From positions 33,964,329 through 34,028,328 of the forward strand of contig NW_023601212.1 of the NCBI RefSeq assembly GCF_014898055.3: 64,000 nt of DNA, in the 5' to 3' direction. Below the pieces are notes generated by a model. The model was not told the DNA's origin and did not search any database. It saw only the letters and a list, made by a program, of their open reading frames with translations. This DNA is from Talpa occidentalis. Its lineage: Eukaryota > Chordata > Mammalia > Eulipotyphla > Talpidae. This document shows positions 1-12,029 of this stretch, in pieces. The translations under genes were made by a program, and so were the position numbers. Position 1 is the first letter of the stretch, and the number at the start of each line of letters is the position of its first letter.

Positions 1-165
1 TTCATTCACTCATCAAATATTCTATGAAATAAACTCTGGGCCTGGAACTAATTGTGCTAGATTCTGGGACAATTATGAGTAGGCAAACTATGTGTTTCAT
101 CCCCTAATGGATCTCAATAAATTGTGGGGAGACACAGATTAATCATAATTGTGCAATAATTACAA
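1..165 (+). repeat. Ancient dispersed mammalian repeat, family unassigned
   Basis: The text runs from a CATTCACTCA-type start through 'gggcctggaactaa' and 'gtgctagattctggga' to a 'gtggggagacacagattaatca' end. It has the layout of the old dispersed repeat that begins 'cattcattcaacaaatatt...gtgccaggcact'. Similar degenerate copies lie near 4,075, 32,185, 48,850, 49,800 and 54,675. No coding potential is seen. The family name is left open because I cannot search a repeat library. Confidence 0.3.
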
Positions 166-599
166 ATGGTAAATAATCAGAAAAGGGAAACTTACAAAGT
201 ACTGTGTTTGCAGATAATAGGGATGAAGAAAGGCTTTACCATGGTTGTAATTTCTAAGCTGAGATCAGAAGGGTTAGCCCTAATTCTATGGAATTATGAG
301 GGGAAGGCCTCTATTTCCAGCACTGTGATAGAGGAGAAAACCTTAAAACCTTTCTGATAAAATGAACTAGAAATGAAGCATGAAATGAATGGCTTAGTGT
401 ACAAGAAAGTCAGGGCAACTAGAAGCCAAAGTCAAAAGGAAAATGTGGGTTGATGCTGCAGGAACCTTGTGCTGATTTGGGGATGGGGAGAAAAGGAGTT
501 AGTTATTAGTTTCATTTAAACAGAGGACTTGAATACTCCAAAGACACAAGAGAATAGACCCTAGGGAATTGCATGCTCTCTGTGCTTGTAGATAAAGCA
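166..599. other. No recognisable feature
   Basis: AT-rich sequence without a convincing ORF, RNA gene or repeat. The 63-codon frame at 166-357 has no recognisable protein character. Confidence 0.5.
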
Positions 600-1190
600 C
601 TACCAACTATTAGCTCACAATCTCCAATTTTAAAACACAGAAGCAGCAGGAAACCACATCGAGGGAAATAAAATTAAACAAACAATCAGGGAAGAACATG
701 GAGAGGAGTTATTGATCCCAGGAGACATAATAGAACAGACCTTGGAAGCAACCTATGGGGACAGACAGATTTCCTACAATGGAATAAAAGACAAACAGCA
801 GGCTTCTCAGCAGCCATAATATAAGCCAGAAAGCAGTTGGCACATTTTAGTGTGCTGAGAGAAAAGGATTGTAAGTTTAGAATTAAAGAATTAGGACAGA
901 TGACAACATTCTTACATAAAGATGAGCTTATCAAAAGAAATACTTAAGAACATACTTCTGGAAGAAAAGAATCTCAGAAAGACTTTGTGAGATGCAAGAA
1001 GAATAAGGAGCAGAGACAACAACACAGAGGTTGGTAAACTCAAATAACTGATTATATAAATAAATAACCCAAATGCTAACTTTGGGGGGAAAAAACCAGG
1101 TGGATATAATATAAATACTGGCATTGAAGATGGGAGTAAATGACCACAATACCTTAAGGTAGTAAAGTGACAGGATAGACCTCAGAGAAA
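600..1190 (+). repeat. Possible ancient L1/HAL1 ORF1-region relic
   Basis: The order of phrases (gtgctgagagaaaaggattg, agaattaaagaatt, acataaagatgagcttatc, actgattatataaataaataa) resembles the decayed C-terminal ORF1 and following region of an old L1 or half-L1 element in plus orientation. Stops interrupt every frame. The match is by eye only; an unrelated AT-rich region is possible. Confidence 0.3.
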
Positions 1191-3560
1191 GGGGAGGTTC
1201 CAGGTTCCCTGCCCCACCCAAGGAAGGGTGGAGCTGAGTAAGGAGAAGAGCTGGAGTGAAGATTGGGAAAAAGAAGATCAAGAAGACCTGGAGGAGGCAT
1301 ATAGAGCAGAGAGACATGTGAAGAAGCTACACTTGTTTCTTGGCCTTGGAATTGTACAAGAAACCTATGGGGCATGGAAAGAGACACTTGAAACAGATGT
1401 GGGTGAGACACCTATGGGGAGGCTGACAATGGCAGCCTTTATCTTGATATTGATTTTGCTCTTTTCCTTCCAGACATGTCTGACTCCTTCTGACCCTTTC
1501 CTATCGTCCTATGGGTCCCCACCAGAAGGTACCTTAGGCTAGTGGCAAGCTTTTGGGCCTTAGTGGCCTGTTTTGGCTGGGATTTTATGCACAAGGGGAT
1601 GGGTAAGTTTGGATGTTTCATGTGGAAACTATTTTATCTATTCTTTCCCTTCTCTTTATTGCACACTAATTTTATTAACTTTCTTTTCTATTGAAGGTCA
1701 TATGCAGTAGAGTATGTTTTGTCTTGATGCAGCAGATGGCAGAACATATTTAAAGCAGGCAGTTTTGGGGTCTGGAGATGGATATTTTGAGAGGATATTA
1801 AGTGTTGATAATATTAGACTTTTGACATCAGTTATGCCTATTAAAATTAAGAGTCTACTCAAAGGAGACAGGAATAATTGTAAAACTGATGAATATAGAA
1901 AGAGAAGAAAAAAGGTAAGGGGCACAAAAGAAATCTTAATCACCAGAAATGGGCAGGAAAAGCAAATTATAAAACATGGTCAAGAATAAATTACAAACTA
2001 GAGTACAGATGAATCCAACTATATGAGTAATGACAATAATGCAAATCAATAGAGCCAGTTCAGAGAATGAGATTTTTACTTTAACTATTAAAGAAAAATA
2101 TGTCATTCAATTTCCAGAAATATGGCAATTGAGGTATCTGGGCCCCCATGTACAGAACTAAAAATAGTTATTAAGATCAGATTCTTATACATAGCTAACT
2201 TCCCTCTTGAATACTTTGCTATGCCCAGTGAAAGCCTGCATTTGTGAGTTGAGGACTCAGATCATCAGATAACAGAAGATAAATTCAGGACTTTGCCTTT
2301 GCTCCATCAACTCTCAGACCATAGAGAGTCAACCTTTTGATAGAGAGGTAGATGAAAATAAAAAATAGGATTTCATCTTCCTGCTCTATTCCACTACCCA
2401 GAAAATAGCAAAAAATCTTCTTGTCTCATTCCTGAGACTGAAGGATGAAATAAAAATCACCTGTGAGCAATTCTAACCGCTATGATGGTAATGTGAGTTT
2501 GGGGACACACTGGGATGTAAGTAACCTCAAACCAAATTATTCTGAATCATCTGAGACTGGTTGCAGCCCAAACACTCAAGAAATGGACAGAAAGCTTTCT
2601 GAAGAAATGTAACTTTGCCCTGACCATAAAAACATTTGCTCAGGTAAGTTTCAAGGGGAGGAAGTGTTTCACAGATGAGAAAACAAAATGTATAATGAAG
2701 CAAGCATTATGAGAAAACAGCAGCTGAAAGAATGGCAGAATTGATGTAAAATATCCCAGATTTTGGACTGAAAGAAACACATTTATAATGTGAGTATATT
2801 TAATGTTGAAAGAATTTTAAAGCAGCTTTACAATGAGAATAAATAACAAGCAGAATTTAAATAAAGTTAAGCAAAATTTACACATGGGCATAAAATCCAT
2901 TTTAAGGTCTAACTTTACTTCTGACAGCAGATTAAATACAATTAAAAAGAATAGTGAAAAGAGGACAAAATTTAAAAAAAAATTCAAGGAAGACAGACAA
3001 GAGAAGCAAAGAGATGGGAATATAAAGACTAATAAGCATGGAGGATCATGTTATGAGTTAAGCCTCGCTTAACTCATGGAAAGCTACAAAACCAATGCCT
3101 ACAGATGGTGGTAAAGAATGGGGCAGAGCAATATTTGAATAAAGGCTTAGACTTTCTAGACTACTTAAAAGCCAACTGTACTAAAGAACAAATAGGAAGG
3201 AACACAGAGCCAAATACGGCATAATATCATTTGAAAACAATGATTTTACATTTATATACAATGACTTTTACCTAAAAATAAGATACAACTAAGTATTAAG
3301 CCTTCAGGCAGTCTCTCTGGCAACTGCTCAATTCTTTTCATGGAGCAGGAAAGCAAGCATATCATTGGTACTATGCAAAAAAATGGGCAGGATTGTATTC
3401 CAATTTATTTACAAAATACTTGCCACTCTTGAGTTAGAGACTTAATGTAAATTTTTGAAGCGTCATATTTACCAGGTGGTTTCTGTTACCACATTCACAA
3501 TGGAGAATAGAGAGCAGAAGGGATTTAAATTAGACACAGAGGAAAGCATCCTGATTGTAA
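1191..3560. other. Unassigned AT-rich sequence
   Basis: No gene, RNA or clear repeat is recognised. Short open frames at 1,228-1,542 and 1,714-1,989 show no domain or splice context. Parts of 1,700-3,100 are A-rich on the plus strand and could be very old L1, but nothing aligns well enough by eye to assign. Confidence 0.45.
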
Positions 3561-3569
3561 AAGAGAGCA

Positions 3570-3810
3570 TAGGAAATAAGGTTTTTATTAAGTCACTACT
3601 TTGTGACAAGCTCCTTGGGCATATTTCCGCACAGATCTTCACTGGTGAATGGGGATATTATTATCCTCAAGTTAGATTCAGAGATACTGCTTGGGCAATT
3701 TAAGCTACTTGAATAAGGTCACACAACAATCAAGGCACAGAGCCTGGATTCAAACCCAGGTGTTCTGACCTAATTCTCATGCCCTTTACTTCCATGTCTC
3801 ATTCTACTCA
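3570..3810 (-). repeat. MIR-like SINE relic
   Basis: The plus strand reads 'tcactactttgtgacaagc', 'ggggatattattatcctc', 'aaggtcacacaacaatca' and 'agcctggattcaaacccagg'. This is the reverse complement order of a mammalian-wide MIR: tail first, then core, then the B-box-like 'ctgggtttgaatccaggct' of the tRNA-derived head. It is diverged and has no evident TSD, as expected for an ancient family. Confidence 0.6.
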
Positions 3811-4074
3811 ATCTGAATAGCAATTTCAATATGAAATCATTCTTCTTTTTAAAAAGCTGCTGAAAATAGTCACCTCAGCCTGGATTTTTGTGATCTAGTA
3901 GGAGTACCATAAGGAGGGAACTTTATAGCAGATGTCAACAGTATAAATCAACATTTTATCATCATTTTCTTGAAATTATGTTAGGGCACTGAGAGGTTTT
4001 TTTGGAGGGTAGGAGTTAAGATACATCTGGAAGCTTCCAAGATCAACATGGCAGGCTGGGCCTTTAATTGCTAA

Positions 4075-4235
4075 TTCTGTCCATAGGTATTTACTGAGAA
4101 CACATAATGTGCCTTGTCTTGTTCCATGTGAAGACAGTGCGGTGCGGTGGAAGAGAACAGATGAGATCCTGCTCTCACAGTTTAACAGTCTAGTGCAAGA
4201 GACAGTCAAACAAATAAGCAAATGAAATAAACCAA
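4075..4235 (+). repeat. Ancient dispersed mammalian repeat, family unassigned
   Basis: Pattern 'aggtatttactgagaacacataatgtgcc...ctcacagtttaacagtctagtgcaagagacag...aaataagcaaatgaaataa', the same layout as the relic at the window start. Highly diverged. Confidence 0.35.
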
Positions 4236-4829
4236 AAGGCTCATGTAAAGTAGGAATCAACTTTAATTTAAAAATACATAGCGAGACAGAGTGTGTGTGT
4301 GGGGGAAAAAGGGTGATAAGATAGGTATCATTAAATACTGAATGAGACATTTGAAGACAGGCTTAAATCATAAGAAACTAGTCATGAAAATATCCTCCCC
4401 AGATGTCCTCAGGGAGAAGGAACATGAGGACAAAAGCTTTAATAGAATTTAGAATGAAGCCCATCGATGTTTCCCATTAGATTTTCTTGTCAATTTGTGA
4501 ATATAAACTGACAACTCAACATAAGCTCTTATTTGAGAAAAGATCACAAGATGAAAGAAAAATAACGGACATGAGGGAAAAAAGAACATGAGAAAAATAA
4601 GAATTCAGGGTACTTTAAATGAAAGGAACACAAAGGAGCATCTTTAGACAAAATGACATTACACACCAAGAACAAGATGGTAGGTCACAAAACCATTGGT
4701 ACAAGAGCTCCTGAAATGACTGCACCAGAGCAAGGGTGTCAGGAGAAAACTAGAGCAGAAACAGAAATGCTGAACAAAGAGGGTGTTCCAGTTTTCAACT
4801 TGTTCACGATAGTTGTCGAGTTTTTTGAG
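4236..4829. other. Unassigned sequence
   Basis: No feature seen apart from a short GT/GGGG run near 4,288-4,305. The 131-codon frame opening at 4,653 owes its second half to the SINE at 4,848 and is not a gene. Confidence 0.5.
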
Positions 4830-4847
4830 AAAATAATATTTGAACAA

Positions 4848-5137
4848 GGCCTCCCCGGTGGCGCAGCAGTTGAGCGCTGGGTTGCGAAGCTGCCCGCGGC
4901 CTCTGCGAGCCGGTTCGATCCCCGGCTGCTCCCCGGCACCGGAGGAGGGTCCCACATGGCGTGCAGACCTCTCCTGCCGCCCACTGCTCCCCTCAGCAGT
5001 GTGCTTCGGTCCTTCTGCCTGTTCTGCTCTCCACTCTGGCTCTGGTGAGTTCTCTCACTCTCCTGCGCTTCTGACTGTACCCAGTGCTTGTATGCATATA
5101 TGTATAAATCAATCAATCAATCAATCAATCTTTAAAA
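4848..5137 (+). mobile_element. tRNA-derived T+ SINE, subfamily A, with 18-bp TSD
   Basis: The head has an A box (tggcgcagcag) and a B box (ggttcgatccc). The body includes 'cagacctctcctgccgccc' and 'ctgactgtacccagtgcttg'. The tail is an (ATCA)n variant of the usual AATAAA run, followed by the terminator 'tcttt' and A's. A perfect 18-bp TSD, aaaataatatttgaacaa, lies at 4,830-4,847 and 5,138-5,155. Subfamily A is marked by 'gttgagcgctggg' in the head and 'cttcggtccttctgcc' in the body. Confidence 0.93.
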
Positions 5138-5309
5138 AAAATAATATTTGAACAAAAAGACTTGAAGGAAGTACAAGATTTAAGATGGCAAGGAAGGCAA
5201 TCAGATACATGAACTTGGTATTTGGGAGAAATACATCTGAGAAGTAAATTTGGGATCTTTCACCATGTAAATGACACCAGATGAAATCCCCAAGGGTCTG
5301 GTGTCTCAA

Positions 5310-5490
5310 TGCTGAAACTGACTAGTCAGGTATGTTATTTAACTTCTCTGTGTCTCAGTTTCTTTACCAATATAATGAAATGTTGGGATCCTATTGGTAA
5401 AGATTAAATAAGTTAATCTGTACATTTATTTAGGGCATAACTATAGAAAAGAATAGGCACTATATAAATAGGGCTTATTATCTGGTAGGA
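5310..5490 (+). repeat. MIR-like SINE relic
   Basis: Core-like order 'ttatttaacttctctgtgtctcagtttcttta...aaagattaaataagttaatctgtac...gaataggcactatataaatag', the typical 3' two-thirds of a MIR in plus orientation. Diverged; the head is missing or unrecognisable. Confidence 0.6.
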
Positions 5491-5809
5491 TAATTTCCGT
5501 TTTGTTTATTGCTATCTTTCTAGCACCATGGAGAGTTCACAGTCTAGCGTTGGCACTTTAATAGTGGTTAAGTGAATTTTTGGACATACATTACAGTGAT
5601 TAAATCTAGACAACTGGTGATTTAAGGTGATTGAAGAAAAAGAATTCCTTAAAATATATTTTTATTTTAAAAGTAAAATCATTAGTTTCTAGATGAAAAT
5701 TTACTTCTAAGTTAGCAGTAAGGAAAAGAGAAGAGTCACAACACCAACTTGAAGGGTTGCCCAACGCAGCCCTATGTTCCCTGCAGCTCTGTTTACAAAG
5801 CCATGCCAT
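5491..5809. other. Unassigned sequence
   Basis: No gene, RNA or repeat recognised. Confidence 0.5.
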
Positions 5810-6500
5810 GGAAACAGCCAAAGTGCCAACAGCAGGAGTAGATTAAGAAGTTGTGGCACATATACCCAATGGAATACTCACATATAAAAAAAAGAATGAC
5901 ATTTTGCAATTTGCAACATGGGTGGAACTGTAGGGGATTATGTTTAGTGAAATAAGTCAGAAGGAGAAAAATATCGGATGGTTATCAGTCAAATGTGGAA
6001 TATAGCATTGAGAAACAAAACAAAGGGACAGACAAAGCTAAACCACAGGGACTCCCTGGTGGCGCAGCGGGTTAAGTGCCGTGCTGTGAAGCTGTCCGCA
6101 GCCTTTGCAGCACAGGTTCGATTCCTGGCCGGCCATGGAGAAACCCATATGGTGCAGCAGACCTCTCTTGTCTTGCCCGCTGCTCCCTTCAGCCGTGTCT
6201 TCCATCCGTCTGCCTGTTCTGCTCCCCACTCTGTCTCTGGTGAATTCTCTCACCCCCCCATGCCTCTGACTTGTACCCCAGTTCTTGTATAAATAAATAA
6301 AATCTTAAAAAAAAAAAAAAAACTAAACCACAGCAGACCCTAGAATCTAGAATCTGACTTGATAATTGATTCTACAAGAGAGGTAGGGTGGGGACCAGGA
6401 ACAAACAGGGGAGGAGAGGATTATGGGTGCTTTGGTGGTGGGTGGGTGGGTTGACAAATCTAAAGAAGGGTGAGCCTATACCCCTAAATCAGAGGTAGTG
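5810..6500 (+). mobile_element. Old L1 3'-end fragment, split by a SINE
   Basis: The decayed C-terminal ORF2 text includes 'cacatatacccaatggaata', 'caacatgggtggaactg' and 'agtgaaataagtcagaagg'. It is followed by 3'UTR-like 'attatgggtgctttggtggtgg' near 6,420-6,445. A SINE (6,049-6,322) divides it. Reading frames are broken; there is no intact 5' part. Confidence 0.8.
6049..6322 (+). mobile_element. tRNA-derived T+ SINE, subfamily C, inside L1
   Basis: Starts 'ggactccctggtggcgcagc', with B box 'ggttcgattcc' and tail 'ataaataaaatctt' plus A's. An 11-bp TSD, ctaaaccacag, lies at 6,038-6,048 and 6,323-6,333. Subfamily C carries 'ggttaagtgccgtgctgtg' in the head and 'gacttgtaccccagttcttg' near the tail. 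It inserted into the L1 3' fragment, so it is younger than that L1. Confidence 0.92.
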
Positions 6501-8044
6501 TTGCATACCAATGGTCCCTCCAAAAACAATCAAAAGTCACATCAGCTTTGAATTTGTGAACAAACTAAATAGGGAAATGAGTGAATTCAGAACACAGGAT
6601 TGTAGAGTATTTAGTTCTAATTCTTATTTAATTCTCATTTGGAATCTCAATTTAAGGAAATTCTCTATTCCTCTGCTCACTGATGGGATGCCTCTTTAAG
6701 AAGTAGATGTACTATTTTACTTTTTGTTGCCACAGGCATGATATTAACTATTTTCCACTTTGCATGCCTTAATCTTTGTTTTATTTGTGAATAAGATACC
6801 CTCTAGATGAAATGTATAGTAATCCCTATAATGAAGTTATAATAAATGTCCTGTGTAATCCAAGATTTGTAAAATGAATTGGGAACTGAATTGATCTTAA
6901 TAATGACTGGAATCTGCAGGCTGGGACAAATGTGGGTTGAGCTTGTATTGCCAGCAAGTCTGCTGAGAGGTCATTGATCCTAGTTTTAGGGACTGAAAGG
7001 TGAAGTTTGAGGCTGTACCCAGAATTGTAGGTGTGAAATTATTAGCTTTTGAATGAGAACCAAATGGATTGGTGCCTCTGCCTCAACAAAGAATGGCAAT
7101 CATTACTTCACTAATCTCACCATCTCCTCTGCTTTAGCTAACACCTTTTTGGCATGTTTCTTTAATATCAAGTAGTCAATTAAGCTACATCACATTGGCA
7201 TCCAAATCTTAATTTCATTTAAGGAGCAAAATATTAAAGAGCCAAAACTCTGAAGCACACCTGGCATCATTTGAAACAACCTATGTCACTAATCACCACA
7301 GGTGAGTAAGCTCAGCAGCTGGCACTGAAGTCGCTGATGAAGTACAGGAATATGTCCAGTAGTTCCCTTTGGTGTTTGGCTGTTTGGAGAAAAGATTTAA
7401 GTGTTTACCCAATAAAGTTTGTTTCAGCACTGATATTATGAGTACAGCTGTGGCAATGCCATTTCTGAGGGCCCTGGTAGGGAAAAAACAAGACAAAGAA
7501 GCAAGATGCCTGGATTCTAGACCTGGATTTGCCATTAGGATTTTAATGAAGTTACTCCACCTTCTCTAGGACATCAAATGAGGAGGAGAATAGCTCCTCT
7601 ATAAAGAGTTCTAGACAAAATCTACATCTATACTCTCATGTCCAAGTTTCATTTACATTAAATTCTAAAATAGCAAAACAAATCTTTGGTTGAAAGAAAT
7701 AAGAAAAGGCCTTACCTCTGGGAGAAGCATAGGGACTGATGGGGCAGATGGGACTGTTTTTGAAGGGAGAGCAATGTTGCATAATTTGCCAAAGGTTAAG
7801 CAAACAAACACCTGTCACATCTTAGCAACTGCACATTTAAGATTCATGCATTTGATTGTAAATAAGTGTTAGCTCAAAAGTAAAACTATTAAGTATTGAA
7901 CTCTGATGGCTAATAAGGATACTGATAAAAAAAATAAGGTGGCAAATGTGATGAAATTGACTTTGAAATGAATCCATAAATGGAGTGGACAGAGGAATGG
8001 GTGAACGGACCGACTGATATATAGCAAAGCATGTTTTAAAAAAC
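6501..8044. other. Mostly unassigned sequence, with a possible MIR trace
   Basis: No gene is seen. About 7,490-7,580 ('gcctggattctagacctggatttgcc...gaagttactccacc') could be a weak plus-strand MIR core. The rest holds no recognised repeat, RNA or conserved-looking ORF. Confidence 0.4.
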
Positions 8045-8053
8045 GTCAATGGT

Positions 8054-8328
8054 GGGGTGGGCCTCCCTGGTGGCGCAAGGAGTTAAGATGCAGCCTATGG
8101 AGCTATCCGCAGGCAGTGAAGCATGAGTTCGATCCCCAGCCAGGGAGGAGACCCACATGCTGCAGCAGACCTCTTCTTACTCTCCCACTGCTCCCCTCAG
8201 CAGTGTATTTCAGTCAATCTGCCTGTTCTGCTCCCCATTCTGTCTCTGGTAAATCCTCTCACACCCTTGTACCTCTGGCCTGTACCCCAGTTCTTGTATG
8301 CATAAATAAAAAAAATCTTTTAAAAAAA
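8054..8328 (+). mobile_element. tRNA-derived T+ SINE, subfamily B
   Basis: Head 'gggcctccctggtggcgca' then 'gttaagatgcagcctatggag', B box 'agttcgatcccc', body with 'gtatttcagtcaatctgcc', tail 'gtatgcataaataaa' and 'tctttt'. A short TSD, g(t/c)caatggt, lies at 8,045-8,053 and 8,329-8,337. Subfamily B is marked by the 'gttaaga...cctatg.agctatcc' head and the 'tgtatgcataaataaa' tail. Confidence 0.9.
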
Positions 8329-8619
8329 GCCAATGGTAATGTTTAACTGGTGTATATATGTATGCTCACTTTAATATTCTTTCAGTGTTGCTGTTTGTTA
8401 GAAAATACTATATAAGTTATTAGCTACATATTTTCAAGGTCCTCTTGAATTCATTGTGACTTTTTATTCATTGTGACTTTTGCAACAAACTCTTTTCTAA
8501 TATCCTTGTCACCAATATCAACCTTCTCTAATCCATGTTCATAGTGGTGCCAGTCTTCTAACTAAAAAAGAAAGAATCATGCAATTAACTTTTTTGAGGA
8601 TCTCTGAGCTTATGTATTT

Positions 8620-8835
8620 TGTTTTATTAAGGTAACATTGGCTCATAACACTGTATATTATTTTGAGGTACAGGATCATTACCTTTAAGTACACGTTACC
8701 ACATGCACCTACCACCCAAAACACCCATAGTCCTCCACACTTTGCATTCCTCCAACTCTCTCCTCCTTCAGTGGCCCCAATTCTAGAGTCAGATTTCTTG
8801 GGTTTGTTACTTGTTTTCATACCATTACTTTACCT
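8620..8835 (-). mobile_element. Old L1 3'-end fragment, minus strand
   Basis: 'tattaaggtaacattggctc...actgtatattattttgaggt...acgttaccacatgcacctaccaccca' is the reverse complement of a mammalian L1 3'UTR. Comparable fragments occur at 19,610, 21,280, 25,965 and 43,600. Confidence 0.65.
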
Positions 8836-9520
8836 GGAAATGAAAGGTCCTTCACAGTCTAATTCCTTTTGAATCCCTAACTTTATACTTATTCTACCAC
8901 ATATACAACGTACATCAGTCTGATTAAACTTCAGCAGTTTTGAACAGTAATTCACATTATAAAGAATTTTTAAGAAATAATATGGAATGTGGAATTTGAA
9001 GTGAGCTTTTGGGACATACACACTCTTTTCTGAAGGCTGTTGGTATTGAATGTGTCCCATAGACATTTGGGCTGTGCCCAGTTAAGATCTGCCTTCCCCT
9101 CTTGAGAACAAATCTTTTCTGGCTGTCTCTCCAGTGTCTACAGAAGATATTCATTTTGAAGTCTTCGGACTCAACATTTTGCAGACTAGAACAGAAGCCA
9201 TTTCAACCCTTGCCACCATTAATGTGTCAAAGATGAATAAAACTCACATATGGGGATTGTTGATTCATCTTTAAAGGTTGTTAAGTGAGTTTTCAGAGAT
9301 GGCACTTTTGTTGTGAGATTAAAATAAGACAGCCCAGAAGGCAGCTTGGGAAATACATGCAAATTTCTCTACCCTTCCCTTCACCAGACATTATGGCACA
9401 GATTTGTTATAAGGATGAGCCAATCAGACACAGGAAGAACTGATAGACTTAAAGTACCCCATGTAGAGTGTCTTCCAAAGAAGTGCATTTCTTATTCCCT
9501 AGAATTTTTAGATAGTTACC
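8836..9520. other. Unassigned sequence
   Basis: No gene or confident repeat. A stretch near 9,151-9,175 (gaagtcttcggactcaac) resembles one near 24,438-24,460, which hints at a shared old repeat that I cannot name. Confidence 0.4.
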
Positions 9521-9524
9521 TTGC

Positions 9525-9895
9525 ATGACAAAAGAGATAGTTAGGAGTCTTAAAATGGGAGATTGTCCAAATTATATGAGGGTCTAATGTAATCATGAGG
9601 GTCTTTACAAGGGGAAGACCCTTTAGAAGGATCTTTACAAGGAGATTGGAGCCACGGAATTAAATCCAGTGTGCCAACAGGGATAAAGATCAGAGGAATA
9701 GGAATCCAGGAGTCAAGGAATGCAGCTCTAGAAGCTAGAAAAGATGAGATTGTCCCCAAACATAACTCTTCTCATTTTATTCTGATGATTCTGACTTTGG
9801 ACCTTGACCTCCAGAATTTCAAGATGACAAATTTGTTTTATTTTAAGTCACAACATTTGTGGTAACTTAGAGCAGCAATAGGGAGATGATAAATC
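9525..9895 (+). repeat. MaLR-like LTR relic
   Basis: Phrases 'gagattgtccaaattatatgagggtctaatgtaatcatgagggtc', 'accttgacctccagaatttc' and 'gttttattttaagtcacaa...tttgtggtaactt...cagcaatag' follow the order of an old MaLR/MLT-type LTR in plus orientation. Exact family unverified; no flanking TSD identified. Confidence 0.45.
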
Positions 9896-11123
9896 TGTCC
9901 AAAGCAGTTTTTTTTTTTTTTAAATAAGATTGAGTGATCTTACTGCTTTATATATTAGTAGGCACAGAATTAACCCCAGGCCTGAAGCACTATCAGGAAT
10001 TCAAGCTTTAAGTCCAATCTCAGTGCTATAAAGCTGAATACATATCCAGGCAAAAAAAATAAATGTGGTAGAAATCTCTACCAGAGTTCTCAGCTATCAT
10101 CCAAATGGGAGCATATTTGGGCAAGTCATTCATTTAGATCTCACTGGAAAATGTGGGGGGTTAGATTAAAATTATTTTTAATGGAAAATCTAGTACATTC
10201 ATTTCTTTATCAAAAGCAAGGCAAATTATTTTCCCACATGTATGACAACTGACTGGGAGAATAATATGTGAAATGTTTGATCTAAATACCTCAAAGTTCT
10301 GCTGTTTAGTGGTAAATAAACATTACAGATTTCCTAGTTGATCAGGGGTAAAAAAGGAAAATATTCAGGATGCTCCTCAGTATCATTATAGAAAATAAAA
10401 ATAAGCTTACAAAACTTCAGAGAAAAGCTAAATTGATTTTGACATTACCACCCACATAATAAAAACAATCTTAGGTGAAAGGAGAAATCAGATATTTTAA
10501 TGCAATGAAATATTAATGCCCATCATCCTATATTATATTCTTATTCTGATGCAAACCATCCTCCATCCAGCAAATCATAGTTCTTATTTATAGTAGAAAA
10601 ATATAAGAAATAAAACAAAGGGATGATGTTTCTGAGAAAGCAAATTTTAAGCCCATATTCTTAAGATAAGGAGGTCAAGAGCTGATCTAGGGGACTAGAT
10701 AGTCAGGCAGGGAGCAGGGGTCCTAAGCACTCTAGAACTACAGAGGACTGGAGTCTAGTGAAGGACAGGTGGAGTGGCACAGTCAGAGGTTCACGGGAGA
10801 TCAGGAGGGCCTGACATACCATATAGGCCAATGTTTTTCAAATTTCATGGAGCCTATGGCAGGTCTGGAGATGTTAAAAAACAGAAAGTGCTTCAGAAGG
10901 CCTGCAGTGGGACCTGTGATTCTACTTCTGGGTGATCCAATAATGCAGATCTTGACAAAGAGTGAATATAAAATTCCAAGTGTCATTGAATCCACAGAAG
11001 GGTTTAGGTGTTAAGTAATATCATTTACTTTTCAAAAAATCTGGGGTGAGGGTTTTTACTTGGGAAAGAGGAAAGCATGAGATGAAATAGAGATTGGATG
11101 ATAGAAGAAACCAAAGCTCAAAA
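9896..11123. other. Unassigned sequence
   Basis: No gene, RNA gene or clear repeat recognised. The 81-codon frame at 10,769-11,014 and its antisense partner have no recognisable features. Confidence 0.45.
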
Positions 11124-11139
11124 ATCAGTCATTCTCTAA

Positions 11140-12013
11140 TTGCAAATGGCCAACAAACATATGAAAAATGTTCAACAACCCTTATAATCAGGGGAAAGCA
11201 AATCAAAACCACAATGAGACACCACCTTACACCAGTAAGAATGGCATATATCAGGATGGCATATATGAGGATGTGGTGAAAAAGGAACTCTCCTGCATTG
11301 CTGGTGGGAGTGCAAACTGGTCTAGCCACTATGAAAATCTGTATGGATGTCCCTCATTCTACTAAAAATGGAGCTACCTTATGACCCAATAATTCCACTC
11401 CTAGGAATCTACCCAAAGGACGCAAAAACATTGATCAAAAGAACACCTGTACCACTGTATTTACTGCAGCACTATTTACAATAGGTAAAACCTGGAAACA
11501 TCCCAAATGCCCAAAAATAGATGACTGGATCAAGAAGATGTTGTATATATACACGATGGAATACTATTCAGCAATCAAAAAAGATAAACTAATGTCACAC
11601 ACAGCAACATGGATGGAGCTAGAAGGCATTATGTTCAGTGAAATAAGTCAGAAGGAAAAAGAAAAATATTGGATGGTTTCACTTATAGCAGGAATATAGG
11701 GGAAACAAATAAGGGATCGGGGGGAAATAATAACAATACAAAACACAAGAAAACAAAATAAAACAAAAACAAGCACACAATTATAAACCAGAGAAGTCCT
11801 GCAGGGGAGGAGGATGGGGAGGGATCAGAGGGAAGGAGGGAGGAGCACAGGGGGCTGTGGTGATGGTGCATGGGTGAACTGGTGAAGGAATTCTATGGGG
11901 ACTACACCTGAGGGGGGAAAGCAAACACTGTTTAAAAATGAACAATGATGTAAGATATACATATATATATATATATAAATAGAAAAAAATTGCTACTTGA
12001 AAAGAAAAAAAAG
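11140..12013 (+). mobile_element. 5'-truncated L1 with 16-bp TSD
   Basis: Starts inside the ORF2 C-terminal region ('gcaaatggccaacaaacat'), continues through 'aatggcatatatcaggatgg', 'ctggatcaagaagatg' and 'gaaataagtcagaaggaaaaag' to the frame end near 11,700, then a G-rich 3'UTR and an A-rich tail containing (TA)n at about 11,958-11,978. A TSD, atcagtcatt(c/t)tctaa, lies at 11,124-11,139 and 12,014-12,029 with one mismatch. The ORF2 remnant is frameshifted, including a short direct repeat 'atggcatatat' at about 11,242-11,270. Typical 5'-truncated target-primed insertion. Confidence 0.93.
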
Positions 12014-12029
12014 ATCAGTCATTTTCTAA

